From Paratinospora sagittata (Eukaryota > Streptophyta > Magnoliopsida > Ranunculales > Menispermaceae), in assembly GCA_035771175.1 (NCBI GenBank), contig CM069596.1, forward strand, positions 13,473,001 to 13,537,000: a stretch of 64,000 bases of DNA, given 5' to 3'. Each line of letters begins with the position of its first letter. The stretch's first letter is position 1. Positions 11,282 through 23,466 of the stretch are shown here, piece after piece. The notes beneath the pieces were generated by a model. That model had not been told where the DNA came from and did not search any database. It worked only from the letters and a program-made list of their open reading frames with translations. The position numbers and the translations under genes were made by a program.

Positions 11282-13039
11282 TATAACGCCCTGTATGTAC
11301 GAGTCAAACTTGTACGTTGACTAATAGGTATTGTCAGGAGTATTTGTATGCATATACGTATGTATATGACCTTAAAATAGAGAAAATACAAGTATTGTAG
11401 GGCTATTCTAGTTGTATCATAAAATGTCCAACACTTAGTAAAAATTTCTGATTTGAGTGCAAGAAGTGTGCTCCTATGGAAAACCCGAGAGTAGAATATT
11501 CAGGAAAGTTCAAAGAAGCGCGCTCTTGAGGCGAGAAGCACGCTCCTGGCAAAGGAGAAGAGCGCTCCTCACGAGATTTCCAAAAATCTATTTTATGGGC
11601 AGGCGAGAAGCACTCTCCTCGGTGGGCCTGACATTTTTTTTAGGACGATGAAGCGGTTGCATGTTATTTTTAACACTTGTCTCGTCCATTTTTAGTTCAG
11701 CTATTTTGAGCTGGCTGGGGACTTGGTGAAATCCAGAGCAAGGAAGAGGAAGAAAGGGATTGAGCTTGGATAGCCAAATCCAAGGTAAGAATCATGGTTT
11801 TTGGGTGTAAAAATTACAGATTCTTGTTCCTCTCTTCAACTTGTTCATCATAAGTAAAATTTGTATGATTTTCATGGCTAGATTGAGAGTTGGGAAAAAA
11901 GGGTTTCAACTGGAAAATTGTTGAATCATTGAAGGAAACCTTGGGTAAGTGATTCCTTGTTGAATTCTAGATTTGGTGATACACACAAGTGAGGTGCTTG
12001 TGTTGTGATTGTGAAGAGTTGACAAATTGGCTAAATATAGAGATTGTGGACAGTCAAATTCTGTAAATCTATGAGTATTACTTATCTTTGGTTTATGAAA
12101 TGAATCATATTGTTCTTGCATGGTTATTGAATGCATTAAACTTTGTTTTAAAATTGAATATGCCTAGGCTTCTTAATATAAGAAAGGCATGAGATCATTT
12201 CCATTGTAAGGAAGAATCTGTAAGACGATAACTTATGGATCAGGCCCTTAGGAATGATCGGAGTGATTGGTTAGGTGAGGCATCTCTCATTTGATATGCA
12301 TAAAAGGGGATGATGTGTTCATGTACCATATGTAAGGATTTGCTATTTATGCATTGTATGATATATATAGAGTGGGAAAAAATAATATATTTGAATCATG
12401 TATGGAATGTTACTTGTAAATTTCATATGAGTTTTATAACATGATACATGCCATGATTTTGTATAAATGTATATGTAATGCCATCGATAGTTTACTTACT
12501 GAGCTTGTTGTAGCTTACCCCACTCCTTTTTTCTCAGGTGCGAACTATAAGGGCAAGGGCAAGGCTCCAGAGAGTTGATTGAGCTTGTCTCTTTGCTATT
12601 TTGAGTATGTTTGTACAGGGGTCGATTTAGTAGCTTTTGATTTTGTATTTGTATATATATAAGACTACGTATACTATGTATGAGATGGTAGTAAGTTGTG
12701 TAACTAAATGGTTCCATGTATATAATGTGTATGGTTTTGGAGACTTGATTTATATATAAGTCTTGTGAGAAAAATATGTTGTATATGGGATTTGGATTTG
12801 GCATATATACATGTTATGTGAGATTTAAATCTTGCAAAATGTGTTTGAATGTGATTTGATGAGATTATCAGGTGTATGTGAAACCTCATAGCTATGGGGA
12901 GGTTCTACCGAAATGTTTAGTGAATTTTTAGTGTATTTCTTTCAGGAAGAGGCTGACAGAGTCTTATATACATCTAGGTACGGCGTATATGGTATTTTGT
13001 GTCAGTCATGATGTCACCCCTACGGAGGGGGTCGTGACA
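11282..13039 (+). mobile_element. Solo LTR, Tekay-type, 1,758 bp, with target duplication
   Basis: Starts TATAACGCCCTG (a one-base decay of TGTAACGCCC) and ends GGAGGGGGTCGTGACA. It is flanked by an exact 5-bp duplication CTAGC at 11277-11281 and 13040-13044. No internal domain is present. The 5' part carries repeated GCGCTCC-type words at 11460-11625 (GAAGCGCGCTC, GAAGCACGCTCC, GAGCGCTCC). A related copy lies at 56.7-60.9 kb. Confidence 0.9.
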
Positions 13040-13044
13040 CTAGC

Positions 13045-13622
13045 CATTATAGTAAGCCTTTCCTTCCATATGAGGATGCACCAACCTGAAACACAAATTA
13101 TGTTGAACCAACAAGTCTTTCCTCTAAAGGATTCACTACAATTTTAACTAGACATGAACATTACTTAGTTAATAACTCTTCAGTTAGAAAACATGGTCAT
13201 GAATTTAAAACATGTGCAATTACATATAGCAATGCATATGGATTCAATAACCATTTACTAAAATATAAAATGTGATATGTGAGATCAAAAGTAAGAAATA
13301 CTTACAACTTAGTCCTTGAAAAACAACTATCACCACAGCTAAACAAACCAGCTAGATAAGTCCCTATAATCACAAATTCATTGACATACTAGACTTTTAC
13401 ACCATCAATTGAAATTATATTTCAAACCTCCATCTATTGGATCGTCTAACTGATATCTTAGACTCCTCAAACGGGTGCATAAAGTTGAATTCCAACTCAT
13501 TTTCATGGTATAATATTGTATTCATAATCAAATCATCATATATATTCCATTGTAATCATCATAATCACAAATTTAATCATCTAAGATCATTTGCAGTTTA
13601 ATTAAGTCATATACAACCATCA
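13045..13622. other. AT-rich gap, no gene
   Basis: AT-rich sequence reminiscent of the non-coding part of a Ty3 LTR, but I could not assign it. No credible ORF. Confidence 0.5.
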
Positions 13623-14199
13623 CCTGCTTCATAACCACAAGGGTTTCTTGTTGTTGGCTTAATGACCCTCGCTCTCTTTGATTTTGATGATTACAAACGA
13701 TATTCTATGCGATCTAACATATTTGTTTAGTGTGTTTCAGTTTGATAACATATGTTTGGCCTTGAGTTTAAGGAAAAAGCTAATAACCATTCAGTGAAGG
13801 TCAAGATTGAAGCTCAGGGTCAAGAATGATAAAATTAAAGTCGAAAGGAGTTGTTCTTTTCGCACGAAGTCAAGGCAAGGTGACAAGTCAACCCAAGTCA
13901 AGAATAAGTCAACCCCAGTCAACCATAGATCAAAACAAATAGATTGTAATGATTATTTATATTGTAATCACTTTAGACTCTCTTAGGTTGTAGGTTTCTT
14001 CTCAGTTTGATCAGTCACTTGAGTTTTGACTGGGTTTTCTCAAAACTTTACATTTTCGATTTTTCAATTTATTGATTCAATGATTTTTCAATTTATTATT
14101 CCTTCAATCATGATCAATAATGTTTTCCCATGATAAATGTTTCAAAATGATTGCATTGCATGGTTTTGACATGAGTTTTAACATACGTGTTCATTTCAA

Positions 14200-14665
14200 G
14201 GAATGCCCTCCTTTCGAAAGAACTCACTCCTTGATACCTTTTCATATAAAATCACCTTTTTGGATTTGATTTTTGATTTGATTCATGTTCCTTGATTGTT
14301 TTTTATGCTCTATCATATAAGGAACTCATATATGATCAAGAGTTGTATTCTTGACATGTATATGTTTCTCAAGTACCTCGAGGAATGCACTTCTTTCTCA
14401 AGGAATGCATTCCAATAGTGGAAAAACACTGAATTTTTGTCTAAAGAATGAAGGAATGCACTCCAGCAGTAATAAACGTGTTCCATGCAAGGGCAAAAAG
14501 GTCCAAAATTCTTGGGTATTGAGGAACGCGTTCCAGCAGGTTTGGCCAGCTCAGTGTCTTTATCTCAAGTCTTGAGGAACGCGTTCTAGAAGAGAAAAAT
14601 GTGTTCCTCATAGTGAAGAAATTTTCTCCACTCCCTCGTGGAACGTTGTCCTCTCAAGGAATGCA
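14200..14665 (+). repeat. Reiterated GGAACGCGTTCC-type palindromes
   Basis: At least eight words of the form GGAAYGCRYTCC occur, including GAGGAACGCGTTCCAG and GGAATGCATTCC, spaced irregularly by 15-60 bp. The core is a 12-bp palindrome. Similar words recur in the SIRE LTRs at 58.9-59.3 and 61.85-61.97 kb. Confidence 0.8.
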
Positions 14666-14810
14666 CTCCACCTGGGTTCTTTCCATATTTGCAAATTTTC
14701 GAGGTTTGATTCCAAGCATTCGATTAAGAACATGTTTAATACATCTAATCTTAGTCGTTTATAATAGGTTTAGGGTTTTTAAGTGGGATTAGTACATAAT
14801 ACTTTATTAT

Positions 14811-16188
14811 TGTCACACCCCGCCCGGACCCGCCTAAACAGGTGGAACACTCAAGGACGGTGCGAGAATGCATTATAACAATAATCGAGTGCCCAGAAAC
14901 ACGATTAAGTACAAGTCTGATTTCATTAATTTTAGAATATATTTGTACATGAAATAGTTAAGGGAACATCCTCCCAAAATCCCCAAAGAATAATACAAAG
15001 GGTGCAAAAAATGTGGACCCAAAAACCTACACCCAGTCCACCCTAATCTCCTGTAAAAAATTAGATAACAACGGGGTGAGCTACACGCTCAGTGGGTAAA
15101 ATGGTTCGTGAATATAACAATTAATAAAGCAAACTTCATAATCAAATATCATAAATACACATCAGTGCATCATAATCAATCCAACATGTATGTATGCATG
15201 ACACCGTCTCGTATTGGTTTCATGATTGTGCGTCGTCTGAGTTCACGTACAGATGTCCCTCCCCAGGAGTAGTCGAGTTCTCATTGTACGTCCCTCCTCA
15301 GGAACAACGCTCTGGATTCACGTATAGATGTCCCTCCCTAGGAGTAGTCGGGTTCTCATTGTACGTCCCTCTCCAGAGAAATATAATGAATAGCGAGCAT
15401 TGCTTCTAACTATTCTATGAATCATAAACCACATACGTCCCTAGGTGGTGCTATGTATGATGTCAATGCATGAACTGGTCCGATATTTACTTAACATTAG
15501 ACAGGATTTGGCAACGTCTGGTGATCCTTATCAGGGTCGGTGTCACCACGCGCAAGGTTAGGACATTCAGTATTACTTGTATAAGCTGATAGCTTTCAAA
15601 TAAGACCAACCAGATCAGTCTTCAGTTGAGAGGTGAGACACGAGGTCTACTTAAATACCAATCGTCTAGAGTAGCACGCTGTCTCTCGTTCACTATTTAA
15701 AGTTACTAAGGACAAGACTGAGTCTGGTTGAGCCAGATTGACCACTAATCCGGCATAGCAACAGTGTAATACATGAACTCCAATTATACAGGCATAAGTA
15801 CGACAAGTATAAACATTATACATAATAATGCAATGTAAATGAATAGTACACATAATGATAAATGAATGTAAACTTTAATAAAAGTTATAAGACACGCAAA
15901 CCTATGTTTCGTTCCCCACTTTCAGATAAAAATTCCTTCGAGAACTGGCGCCTTCCCCCGAGCAAAATCGCGTTGCACCGCACAGAGAGTCTCAAAAGAG
16001 AAGACAAAAACTCAAAATGAGTGAGAGAGAGAAGAAAAATCACAAGGAGAAGTGATTTTGGTGTGATATAATGAGGAGGGGGGTTCCTTAAATAGGAAAA
16101 AAGGGTGCCGAAGGTTCGGGCACGCGCCTGAACGTTCGGACACCTTACCTGAATTTTTTTTTTTTTTGTGCAAACCTAGGGTATTACA
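14811..16188 (-). mobile_element. Solo LTR, Ty3 TGTAATACCC family, 1,378 bp, with target duplication
   Basis: Minus strand: starts TGTAATACCCTAGGTTTGC (16188) and ends GGGCGGGGTGTGACA (14811). Exact flanking duplication ATTAT at 14806-14810 and 16189-16193. Very similar to the LTRs at 9545-10973 and 37778-39153. It has two GAACGTTC/GAACCTTC words just upstream of a CCTATTTAAGGAACC TATA region. Confidence 0.92.
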
Positions 16189-16846
16189 ATTATAAACCCT
16201 ACGAAACACAAATTTGACATTAATCATTCTCCAAAAACTACAACAACTGTGCAAGAAAAGAATAGTCGTCATACTTTGGAAAACCTACGCTAAACATCGA
16301 TTTCTAGAACGTTTTTGGATGTTCATCTTTCGTTAAAGTCGATCACGATCACACTTTTATCTACATATTTTCGTTTTGATCGAATCAAGGTGATTTTCTT
16401 TCGTTCTACTTTCAGCTGTGCATTTGTTTTCAAACTTGTGGCTAAGACATCTTGGAAGAAACCAATTTTGCTCTGTAAGTATATTCGAAGTTTGTTCAGT
16501 AAGGAACAATTTCTCTTGACTAAATCTTTGTATTTTGAAGTTAGCTTGTTAGCTAGCTGGGAAGATTCCCTAACTGGGAAGTCAGTGTTTGTAATATGGT
16601 TGAATCCTCACCCGTGAAGTAGGATTAAAATAGTGGATTTGGGAAATCTTGATCAAGGTGATCAAGTAGTGAAGGTAGGCTTCTTTAAGAAGATGAACCA
16701 CTCTAAATTACTTGTGCACTATTTCTTTTTGGTGCTTTGTTTAATTTCCTGCAACATTTTATATCTTGGTTAACTGGTGCTTGTGAAAGATCCTAAAAAA
16801 TCTGCCAACACCCAATTCACCCCCCTCTTGGGTGTTTATCACCTGC

Positions 16847-17210
16847 TTTATGACAAAACATCAAGGATTGAACCATTTTCTTGGAAATTTTGGAAAATTT
16901 CACATGATTTAATCATAATAAAACCTAATAACCCAAAGATTACAAATAGCAAGAATACATAAATTTTAGGAAGAAATGACTTGCTTGAGGTTAAGACATC
17001 CAAACACTAGGCTCGTTTTTGTTTTTCTCCCATTTTCTCCAAAGGTTAATAGCATCATCTCTCATTTCCCAACTCAAAGTGAGCTAAAGAATCTGACCAA
17101 ATCCCTTTTATAAATGGCTTAACCGTCATATCGACCTTATTGTAAAAACTATATTTTTTGCCAAGTAGAGACCTTTTGATATGTAGCACGCTACCTCTTG
17201 ATATCTAGTA
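16847..17210. other. Gap, no gene
   Basis: Continues the sequence interrupted by the SIRE LTR. Words AGCACGCTACC near 17185 suggest remains of another SIRE-type LTR. No coding evidence. Confidence 0.45.
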
Positions 17211-17593
17211 TGTTATGTATGCGTGGTTCAGCCTATTATGTTGGCCCAATAGGTTATTTTTATTGTATTATATTAGTTTTCTAGTATGAATTTGAAACTT
17301 TCTTATTGTATTAGTTTCCTAATCAGAGTTGGAAACTTTTCTAGTCTAAGTTGAAAACTAACTCTGGTACTCTATTTATATAAACTTATTATTAGGGATT
17401 AAGAGGTGAGATGATGTGAGAGAGACATTACGAGTGTTCTACTTGATTATTCCCAAATAATGAAATCTTCATCTCCTAGGGACGTAGGCGAATCTGCACC
17501 GAACCACATAAATCTTGTTTGTCCTGTTTGTTTGTTTTACTCCTTATTCGAGGTGTGCGTGTTTATATTTGTTCCGCCACGTAAATCTCAACA
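17211..17593 (+). repeat. Tork-type copia 5' LTR
   Basis: Starts TGTTATGTATGCGTGGTTCAG and ends CGTAAATCTCAACA. It aligns with the 3' LTR, including repeated GGAAACTTTCYTA words and a TATTTATATAAACTTATTA TATA region. The bases after it (AATTGTTATCATAG) are a decayed form of the TGGTATCAGAGC copia primer site. Confidence 0.88.
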
Positions 17594-18063
17594 AATTGTT
17601 ATCATAGTTAGTTTCTCAATAAATACAAACATACATTGTGATCATTGCTTTGCAATATTACTGATCAAAGAGTAATCAACGCTAGTATTACATCTGATCG
17701 TGGTAGAAAATTTACCATGGGGCAATTTCGATTTTGGTGTTTTGTTGTTAAAAAAATTGAAGTAAAAAACTATAGGAAATCGGTGTCGTGATTGCAACTG
17801 TGAGGACCGAAGAAAGGTTAATATTTTGTTTGTTTTTGGTGGTTTCAAAAAGTTAAAGGTGGGTCTCATAACACTTTCATTCTCACTTTTGCAAGCACAT
17901 ACAAAAGCTTTAGAGCTTATGTTTTTTTTCGTTACCATGCACAAGTACAACAATGAATAACTCAATGGCTTAAGTTATGTCCCTTGTTTTGAAGTCATCC
18001 GTAGTCAAAATTGAGTTTTGTTTTTTACTATGAATTTGTATCAACAAGATCTACATAATCGAT

Positions 18064-18957
18064 ATGGCTGAAAATTACAAGGTTAAAAAATTCATCGAAA
18101 ATAATGACTTCAATATTTGGCAGATAAAGATGTGAGCTTTGTTGGTACAAGAAGGGCTATTGAAGGGGTTGAAGGGAAGAGATACATTACCTACAAAGCT
18201 TACAAAAGAAAGAAAAAAAAAGATGACATAATGGATAAAACATATATTGTTATTCTCTTATGCTTGGGTGATGAAGTCTTGCAAGTGAATTTTATATGAG
18301 ACTACAGCTACGGGTTTGTGATTAAAATTAGAGACTCACATGGCAAAATCTCTAACAAATTGACTATATCTAAAGAAGCAGTTGCACATGTCAAAAATGA
18401 AGGAAGGAACGTCCATGAGAGGTCATCATGATAAGTTTAATAGAATTCTTATGGCATTGAAGAATGTTGATTACAAACTCTAGGATGACGACCAAGCAAT
18501 TATTTGTTATGTTAACTACCAGTTCCTATGAGCACTTTATGGATATTTTGATCTTTAGTAAAGACACTCTGACTTTAGAAGATGTCAAAGCAGCTTTGAA
18601 CTCTAAAGAATAAAAAAAAATAGTTACTAAAGGAAAAAAGAGAAGGCATAGTTGATGGCATGTTAGCTAGAGGAAGATCTGAACAGAAAGGGTCAAAAGG
18701 TCTTAGAGGTGGATCTAGATCAAAATCAAAGGGGAGAAAATTAAATTGCTTTGAATATCATAAAGAAGGACACTTTAGAAAAGATTTTCATGAGCACAAA
18801 GGAAAGGGAAAACAAAAATCAGTAGATTCTAGCGATGCAATAAAAGTAGATGATGGTGCCGATGGTGCTAATATCCTTTCAGTGACTATAGGATGCTCAA
18901 ATGATGAGTGGATTCTTGATTCAAGTTGTTCATATCATACATGTCCTAATAGGGACT
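18064..18957 (+). pseudogene. Copia gag, broken
   Basis: Starts MAENYKVKKFIENNDFNIWQ, typical of Tork-type gag (...F.G.NF..W..KM.ALL). It then meets stops at IKM* and later. The zinc-knuckle region reads LNCFEYHKEGHFRKDF, where two of the three cysteines of CX2CX4HX4C have been replaced (Tyr, Phe). The last part, EWILDSSCSYHTCPNRD, is the start of the protease with DSS in place of the catalytic DSG/DTG. Confidence 0.85.
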
Positions 18958-20170
18958 AGTTTGCTTCTTATAATAATGTGAATGGTGATATTGTACTTAT
19001 AGGTAATGACATGGCTTGTAAGGCAGTTGGGATAAGAACAGTGGAAATTAAGATGCATGATGGTGTTGTGAGGACTTTGACAAAGCTTAGACATGTTCCA
19101 GAGTTGCGAAAAATTCTTATTTTTGTGGGTACCTTAGACTCACATGGTTGTAAGATTGTAGTAGAAGGTGGAGCTCTAAAGGTAATTCGAGGTGTTCTTG
19201 TGTTTATGAAGGATAAGAAAGTGGGTAACTTGTATGTGTTATCAGAGCGTACAATTACAGGCCATGCAACAATGTCTACATCTTCAAATAATGACTTGGT
19301 ATACACACAGTTGTGGATATGCAATTAGGGCATATGAGTCAGAAGGGACTTATGGTGTGCAAGAAAGGCTTACTTGGGAAGAGTAAGGTTGAGAAGTTGG
19401 AATTTTGTGAGCATTGTGTATTCAGGAATTAGTGTTGAGTTAAGTTTAGCAAGAAAATTCACTGTTATAAAGGTATTCTAGATTATTTTTATTCAGATGT
19501 GTGGGGTCCTTCTATAGTTCCCTCACTTAGAGGATCGAGGTATTTTGTTTCCTTTATTGATGATTTTTCTCATATGGTATGGGTGAAAATGTTGAAAAGT
19601 AAGGATGAAGTGTTTGAGGTCTTCAAAAAATGGAAGACAAAGATTGATAAGCAAACTGGAAGAAACATCAAGAGGTTAAAAATCGATAACGGTGTTGAGT
19701 ACACCAGTAAAATATTCTCAATGTTTTGTAAAAATGAAGGCATTGAGAGATACTTCATAGTTAAGAAAACACCACAATATAATGGACTTGCAGAGAGGAT
19801 GAACCACACTCTACTAGAGAAAACGCGGTGTATGCTATCTAATCCTAATTGGGGTAGAGAGTTTTGGGCAAAGGCGATGAATACAACTCATTTTCTCCTA
19901 AATAGATCACCATCTATAACTATTGATTGTTAGAATCTACTTGAGGTATGGTCTGGTAATTTTGTTGATTATAGTTCTTTGAGAGTGTTTAGATGTCCTA
20001 CTTACTTTCATGTTAGAAAAAGTAAGATTGATCCAAGAACTAGGAAAGCTATATTTCTAGGTTATGCAGGTGGAGTGAAAGGATAGAGGTTATGGTGTCC
20101 TAATTGGCATAAGATTGTGATTAGAAAAGATGTAACATTAGATGAGTCTGTTATGATGTCTAGTAAGTAG
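18905..20170 (+). pseudogene. Copia protease and integrase, broken
   Basis: After the protease (WILDSSCSYH) and the long open piece to 19328, a gag-pre-integrase region follows (GHMSQKGLMVCKKGLLGKS, with shifts). The integrase core at 19494-19933 reads SDVWGPSIVPSLRGSRYFVS, FIDDFSHMVWVKMLKSKDEV, KIDNGVEYTSK and NGLAERMNHTLLEKTRCML. The D, D and E of the DDE triad are all still present in this segment, but stops before and after it (19327, 19931) prevent a working protein. Confidence 0.85.
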
Positions 20171-20459
20171 ACAGATTCTCAGGAAGAGGATAAGGATGAT
20201 TCTGTACAAGTAGAGTTTTATACTCCAAAAGACAATAATCAAGAAGTAATGTGGAAGAGATAACAGGTGGAGCTAGTAAGCACAACAGTAGCAGTAGCAA
20301 CAGTCCTTAACTAGTAGCAAAGCTAAGAGGACAATTAAATCACCAATTCGCTATGGGTTCGAAGACATGGTGGCATATGCATTGATAACGTATGGAGATG
20401 ATCTTTCCACTTTCAGCGAGGAAATGAGTGATAGTTTTTTTGAAAGGTGGAAAAAAGCC

Positions 20460-21880
20460 ATAAAGGATAAGATGGACTCATTGTTAAAGAACTAGACTTA
20501 GGAACTTGTAAAGTTACCAAAGGGTCAACAGACTATTGGGTGCAAGTGGACGTATTCTAGGAAAGATGGCTCTCCAGGATTAGACAATGTGAGATATAAA
20601 GTAAGATTGGTTGCGAAAGAATATGCTCAAAGAATAGGTGTGGACTACAATGAGGTATTTTCTTTTGTTATGAAGCACACTTCTACGAGAGTATTATTGG
20701 CATTAGTTGCAATATTTGACTTGGGGTTGGAGGAATTAGATATCAAGACAGTTTTCTTGCATGGGGATTTGGATGAGACAATTTACATTAAGCAGCCTAA
20801 AGGTTTTGAGGTTGCTAATAAGAGTGGTCATGTGTGAAAATTGAAAAAGTCCTTATATGGGCTCAAACAATTACCAAGATAGTGGTATAAGAAGTTTGAC
20901 ACTTTCACAATAAGGTAGGGATACACTTAGGAGTAAGTATAACACTTGTGTGTACTTTTTAAAGCTTCTAGATAGCTCTTATGTTTATTTACTCTTGCAT
21001 GTTCATGACATGTTAATTGCTGCTAAGAGCATGAATGAGATCAACAAATTGAAATCTCAACTAATCAGGAGTTTGAGATGAAGGATTTGAGTACAGCTAA
21101 AATGATTTTTGGTATGGAGATAAACAAGGAAAAAAAAGGGCAAGTCATATTTATCACAAAGAAAGTACTTGGAGGAAGTGCTTTCGAGGTTTGGAATGGA
21201 GAACTCTAAGCCAGAGGGTATTCCATTGGCAGCTCATTTTTTACTTTCGACAGATATGTCTCCAAGCATTGATGAGGTGCGTGAGTACACGAGTCATGTT
21301 CCATATGCTAGTGCAGTGGGTAGCTTGATGTATGTTATGGTATGCACTAGGCCGAATATTTCACATGCAGTCAACATTGTCAGTAGATATATGGAAAATC
21401 TTGGAAAATGACATTAGCAGGCAGTGAAATGGTTATTATTTTATTTCAAGGTACATTGAATATAGAATTGGTTTTCTAGTGGGACAGTGATACAAGTTCA
21501 CTTATCAATGGGTATGTGGGTTCTAATTATGTTGGTGATTTAGACAAGTGACGTTCCACAATAGGTTATGTGTTCAATTTGGCACATGGTCCTATCAGTT
21601 GTAAGTCTCTATTACAGACTACAGTTAATTTATCTACAACAGAGGCAAAATACAAGTTCATTGCAACAGTCAAAGTGTCATTTTGGCTAAGAACCAGGTG
21701 CATCATGCTAGGATCAAGCATATGGATGTTCGTTTTCACTTTGTTCACGAGATTGTCGAAGGGGGAGAAATTTATTTACAGAAAATTGGTAACAATGATA
21801 ATCTTGCAAATATGTTGACAGAGACAGTCCCAGCGGTCAAGTTTGAGCATTGCTTGAACTTGATCAATATCTTATAGTAA
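20460..21880 (+). pseudogene. Copia reverse transcriptase and RNase H, broken
   Basis: Pieces in several frames: VRYKVRLVAKEYAQRIGVDY, LEELDIKTVFLHGDLDETIY, LKKSLYGLKQLPRQWYKKFD, then a segment where the catalytic YVDDM reads HVHDM. RNase H pieces are PYASAVGSLMYVMVCTRPNI, VNLSTTEAKYKFIATVK and, at the end, HMDVRFHFVHEIVEGGEIYL followed by ...DNLANMLTETV. The loss of the tyrosine and first aspartate at the polymerase site, plus stops and shifts, make it inactive. Confidence 0.88.
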
Positions 21881-21949
21881 TAAGCGCCTTATAGGGTGCA
21901 GTTGGATATGTTGATTGGTTGTGATTGGCTAGTGGTTTGTGGTGGTCTT

Positions 21950-21964
21950 CACCAAAGTGGAGAT
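21950..21964 (+). other. Polypurine tract of the Tork-type element
   Basis: CCAAAGTGGAGAT lies immediately before the 3' LTR start TGTTACGGATG, the usual purine-rich second-strand primer position for this lineage. Confidence 0.7.
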
Positions 21965-22186
21965 TGTTACGGATGTGTGGCTCAACCTATTATGTGGGTG
22001 CAATGAGTTATTTCTATTTTCATATATTTTTACTTTATTAAATTAGTTTCCTAGTCTAAATTGGAAACTTTCTTATTGTATTAGTTTCCTGATCTAAGGT
22101 GGAAACTTTCCTAGTTTAAGTTGGAAACAAACTCTAGTACTCTCTCTATATAAACCTATTATTTGGGATTAAGAGGTGAGATGATG
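21965..22186 (+). repeat. Tork-type copia 3' LTR, left part
   Basis: TGTTACGGATGTGTGGCTC... matches the 5' LTR up to GAGGTGAGATGATG, where the 2.58-kb insertion begins. The remaining LTR resumes at 24771. Confidence 0.88.
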
Positions 22187-22949
22187 TGTAACACCCCGAT
22201 TTTCAAAACTTGAATTTCAAGTAAAATAATGAATATTTCAATTTTATCGAGAAGGATCACTAAAAATCGAGATGCTAATCGTATCCGTCTATCTTAACCC
22301 ATAATCATTATATAGATAGTAAAATTTACTAACCATAATCGTATTCTTCTAACCAATTTACTGGTTAAGATAAACGAATACCCTTTCATCTTCATACAAA
22401 GGATCACATAATTACACTATACAAATTTCTATATTGAATTGTGAGGGTACTTGCCCTTGTCCATCCATTATGAACACAACATTTAAATGCATTCATCAAA
22501 TAGAATTAATGAATTCAAGTCCAAGGCATTCACACGTGAAATAAACCACAGGGTCTTTACTAACTGTAATAATGTTCATTAAATTTCGATTGTCAATACA
22601 ACCCGTTTAGATAACAAACTTTTAAAAATTAAATAAAGATATCCAGCCCTGTTACCACAATACTAAAAAATTAATTAACCCACCCCTACTACTCTGAACT
22701 ACATCACGAACTCGAGATTTTATTCTCTTAAGTACCTGCATATGAAAAATAGGGGTGAGCTTGAAAGCCCAGTGGGTCATCTAAACAATTCACAACATTT
22801 TATCATGATATATACACGAGAACATTACAAACAATTTTCACACATTAATCGTTGTAACATTAGATTGTTTGAGTCGAGAATTTTATCACGTTCTAAATCA
22901 CGTACCTTTAGGAAATCAAGCCCAGGGTGGCACTACCCAACACTTAGAA

Positions 22950-23068
22950 ACTCGTTGGCGATATTCATCATGAATAACTGCCCCATAATAAACATTGGCG
23001 ATATTCCTTAGAATAACTGCCCCATAATAATCAATGGCGATATTCCTTAGAATAATTGCCCCATATGT
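22950..23068. repeat. Three 40-bp tandem repeats
   Basis: Units start TGGCGATATTC and contain GAATAACTGCCCCATAATAA; three copies, the first and last diverged. Confidence 0.85.
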
Positions 23069-23466
23069 GTGATTCTTTTCTTAATCGTGTTCCTTAGTGA
23101 TGTCATGCCATACGTACGATATAAGTACGATATTAAGTACATTCATAAAACATATTCAAACTCCACTACACATGGTATCATGTCACAAAGTCAATTATAA
23201 TAGTATTCACGCATGAACTTTACTATGCCAATATTCCAAGTCATACGTTTCATTATCAGACATTATAATTTATAAATAAGTCTCAAATATCACATGAATT
23301 GTATGCATCCAATTATCATCTAATCAAAACAAGAAGTCATGTTGGCACACATATCATCATGGCTAATAATCACAACATGGTATATATAAAATCATGTACA
23401 ATAGGCATGCATAAGCAATCTAATAATACTATAGACCTAATTAATTTAACATTCCTATCTATATAT

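Larger units (their letters stand above)
13628..16841 (+). mobile_element. SIRE-type solo LTR split by a Ty3 solo LTR
   Basis: Contains the TTTTGATGATTACAAAC block near its 5' end and ends CAATTCACCCCCCTCTTGGGTG...TCA. The flanks carry an exact 5-bp duplication CCTGC (13623-13627 and 16842-16846). Its first two bases read TT instead of TG, so the start is set by the duplication. A Ty3 solo LTR is inserted at 14811-16188. It carries GGAACGCGTTCC-type palindromes at 14200-14665. Confidence 0.8.

Noticed and set aside
12496..12889. Minus-strand ORFs rich in Tyr, Ile, His
   Set aside because: Located in the AT-rich part of a solo LTR, antisense to it; composition reflects TATATG/CATATA repeats.
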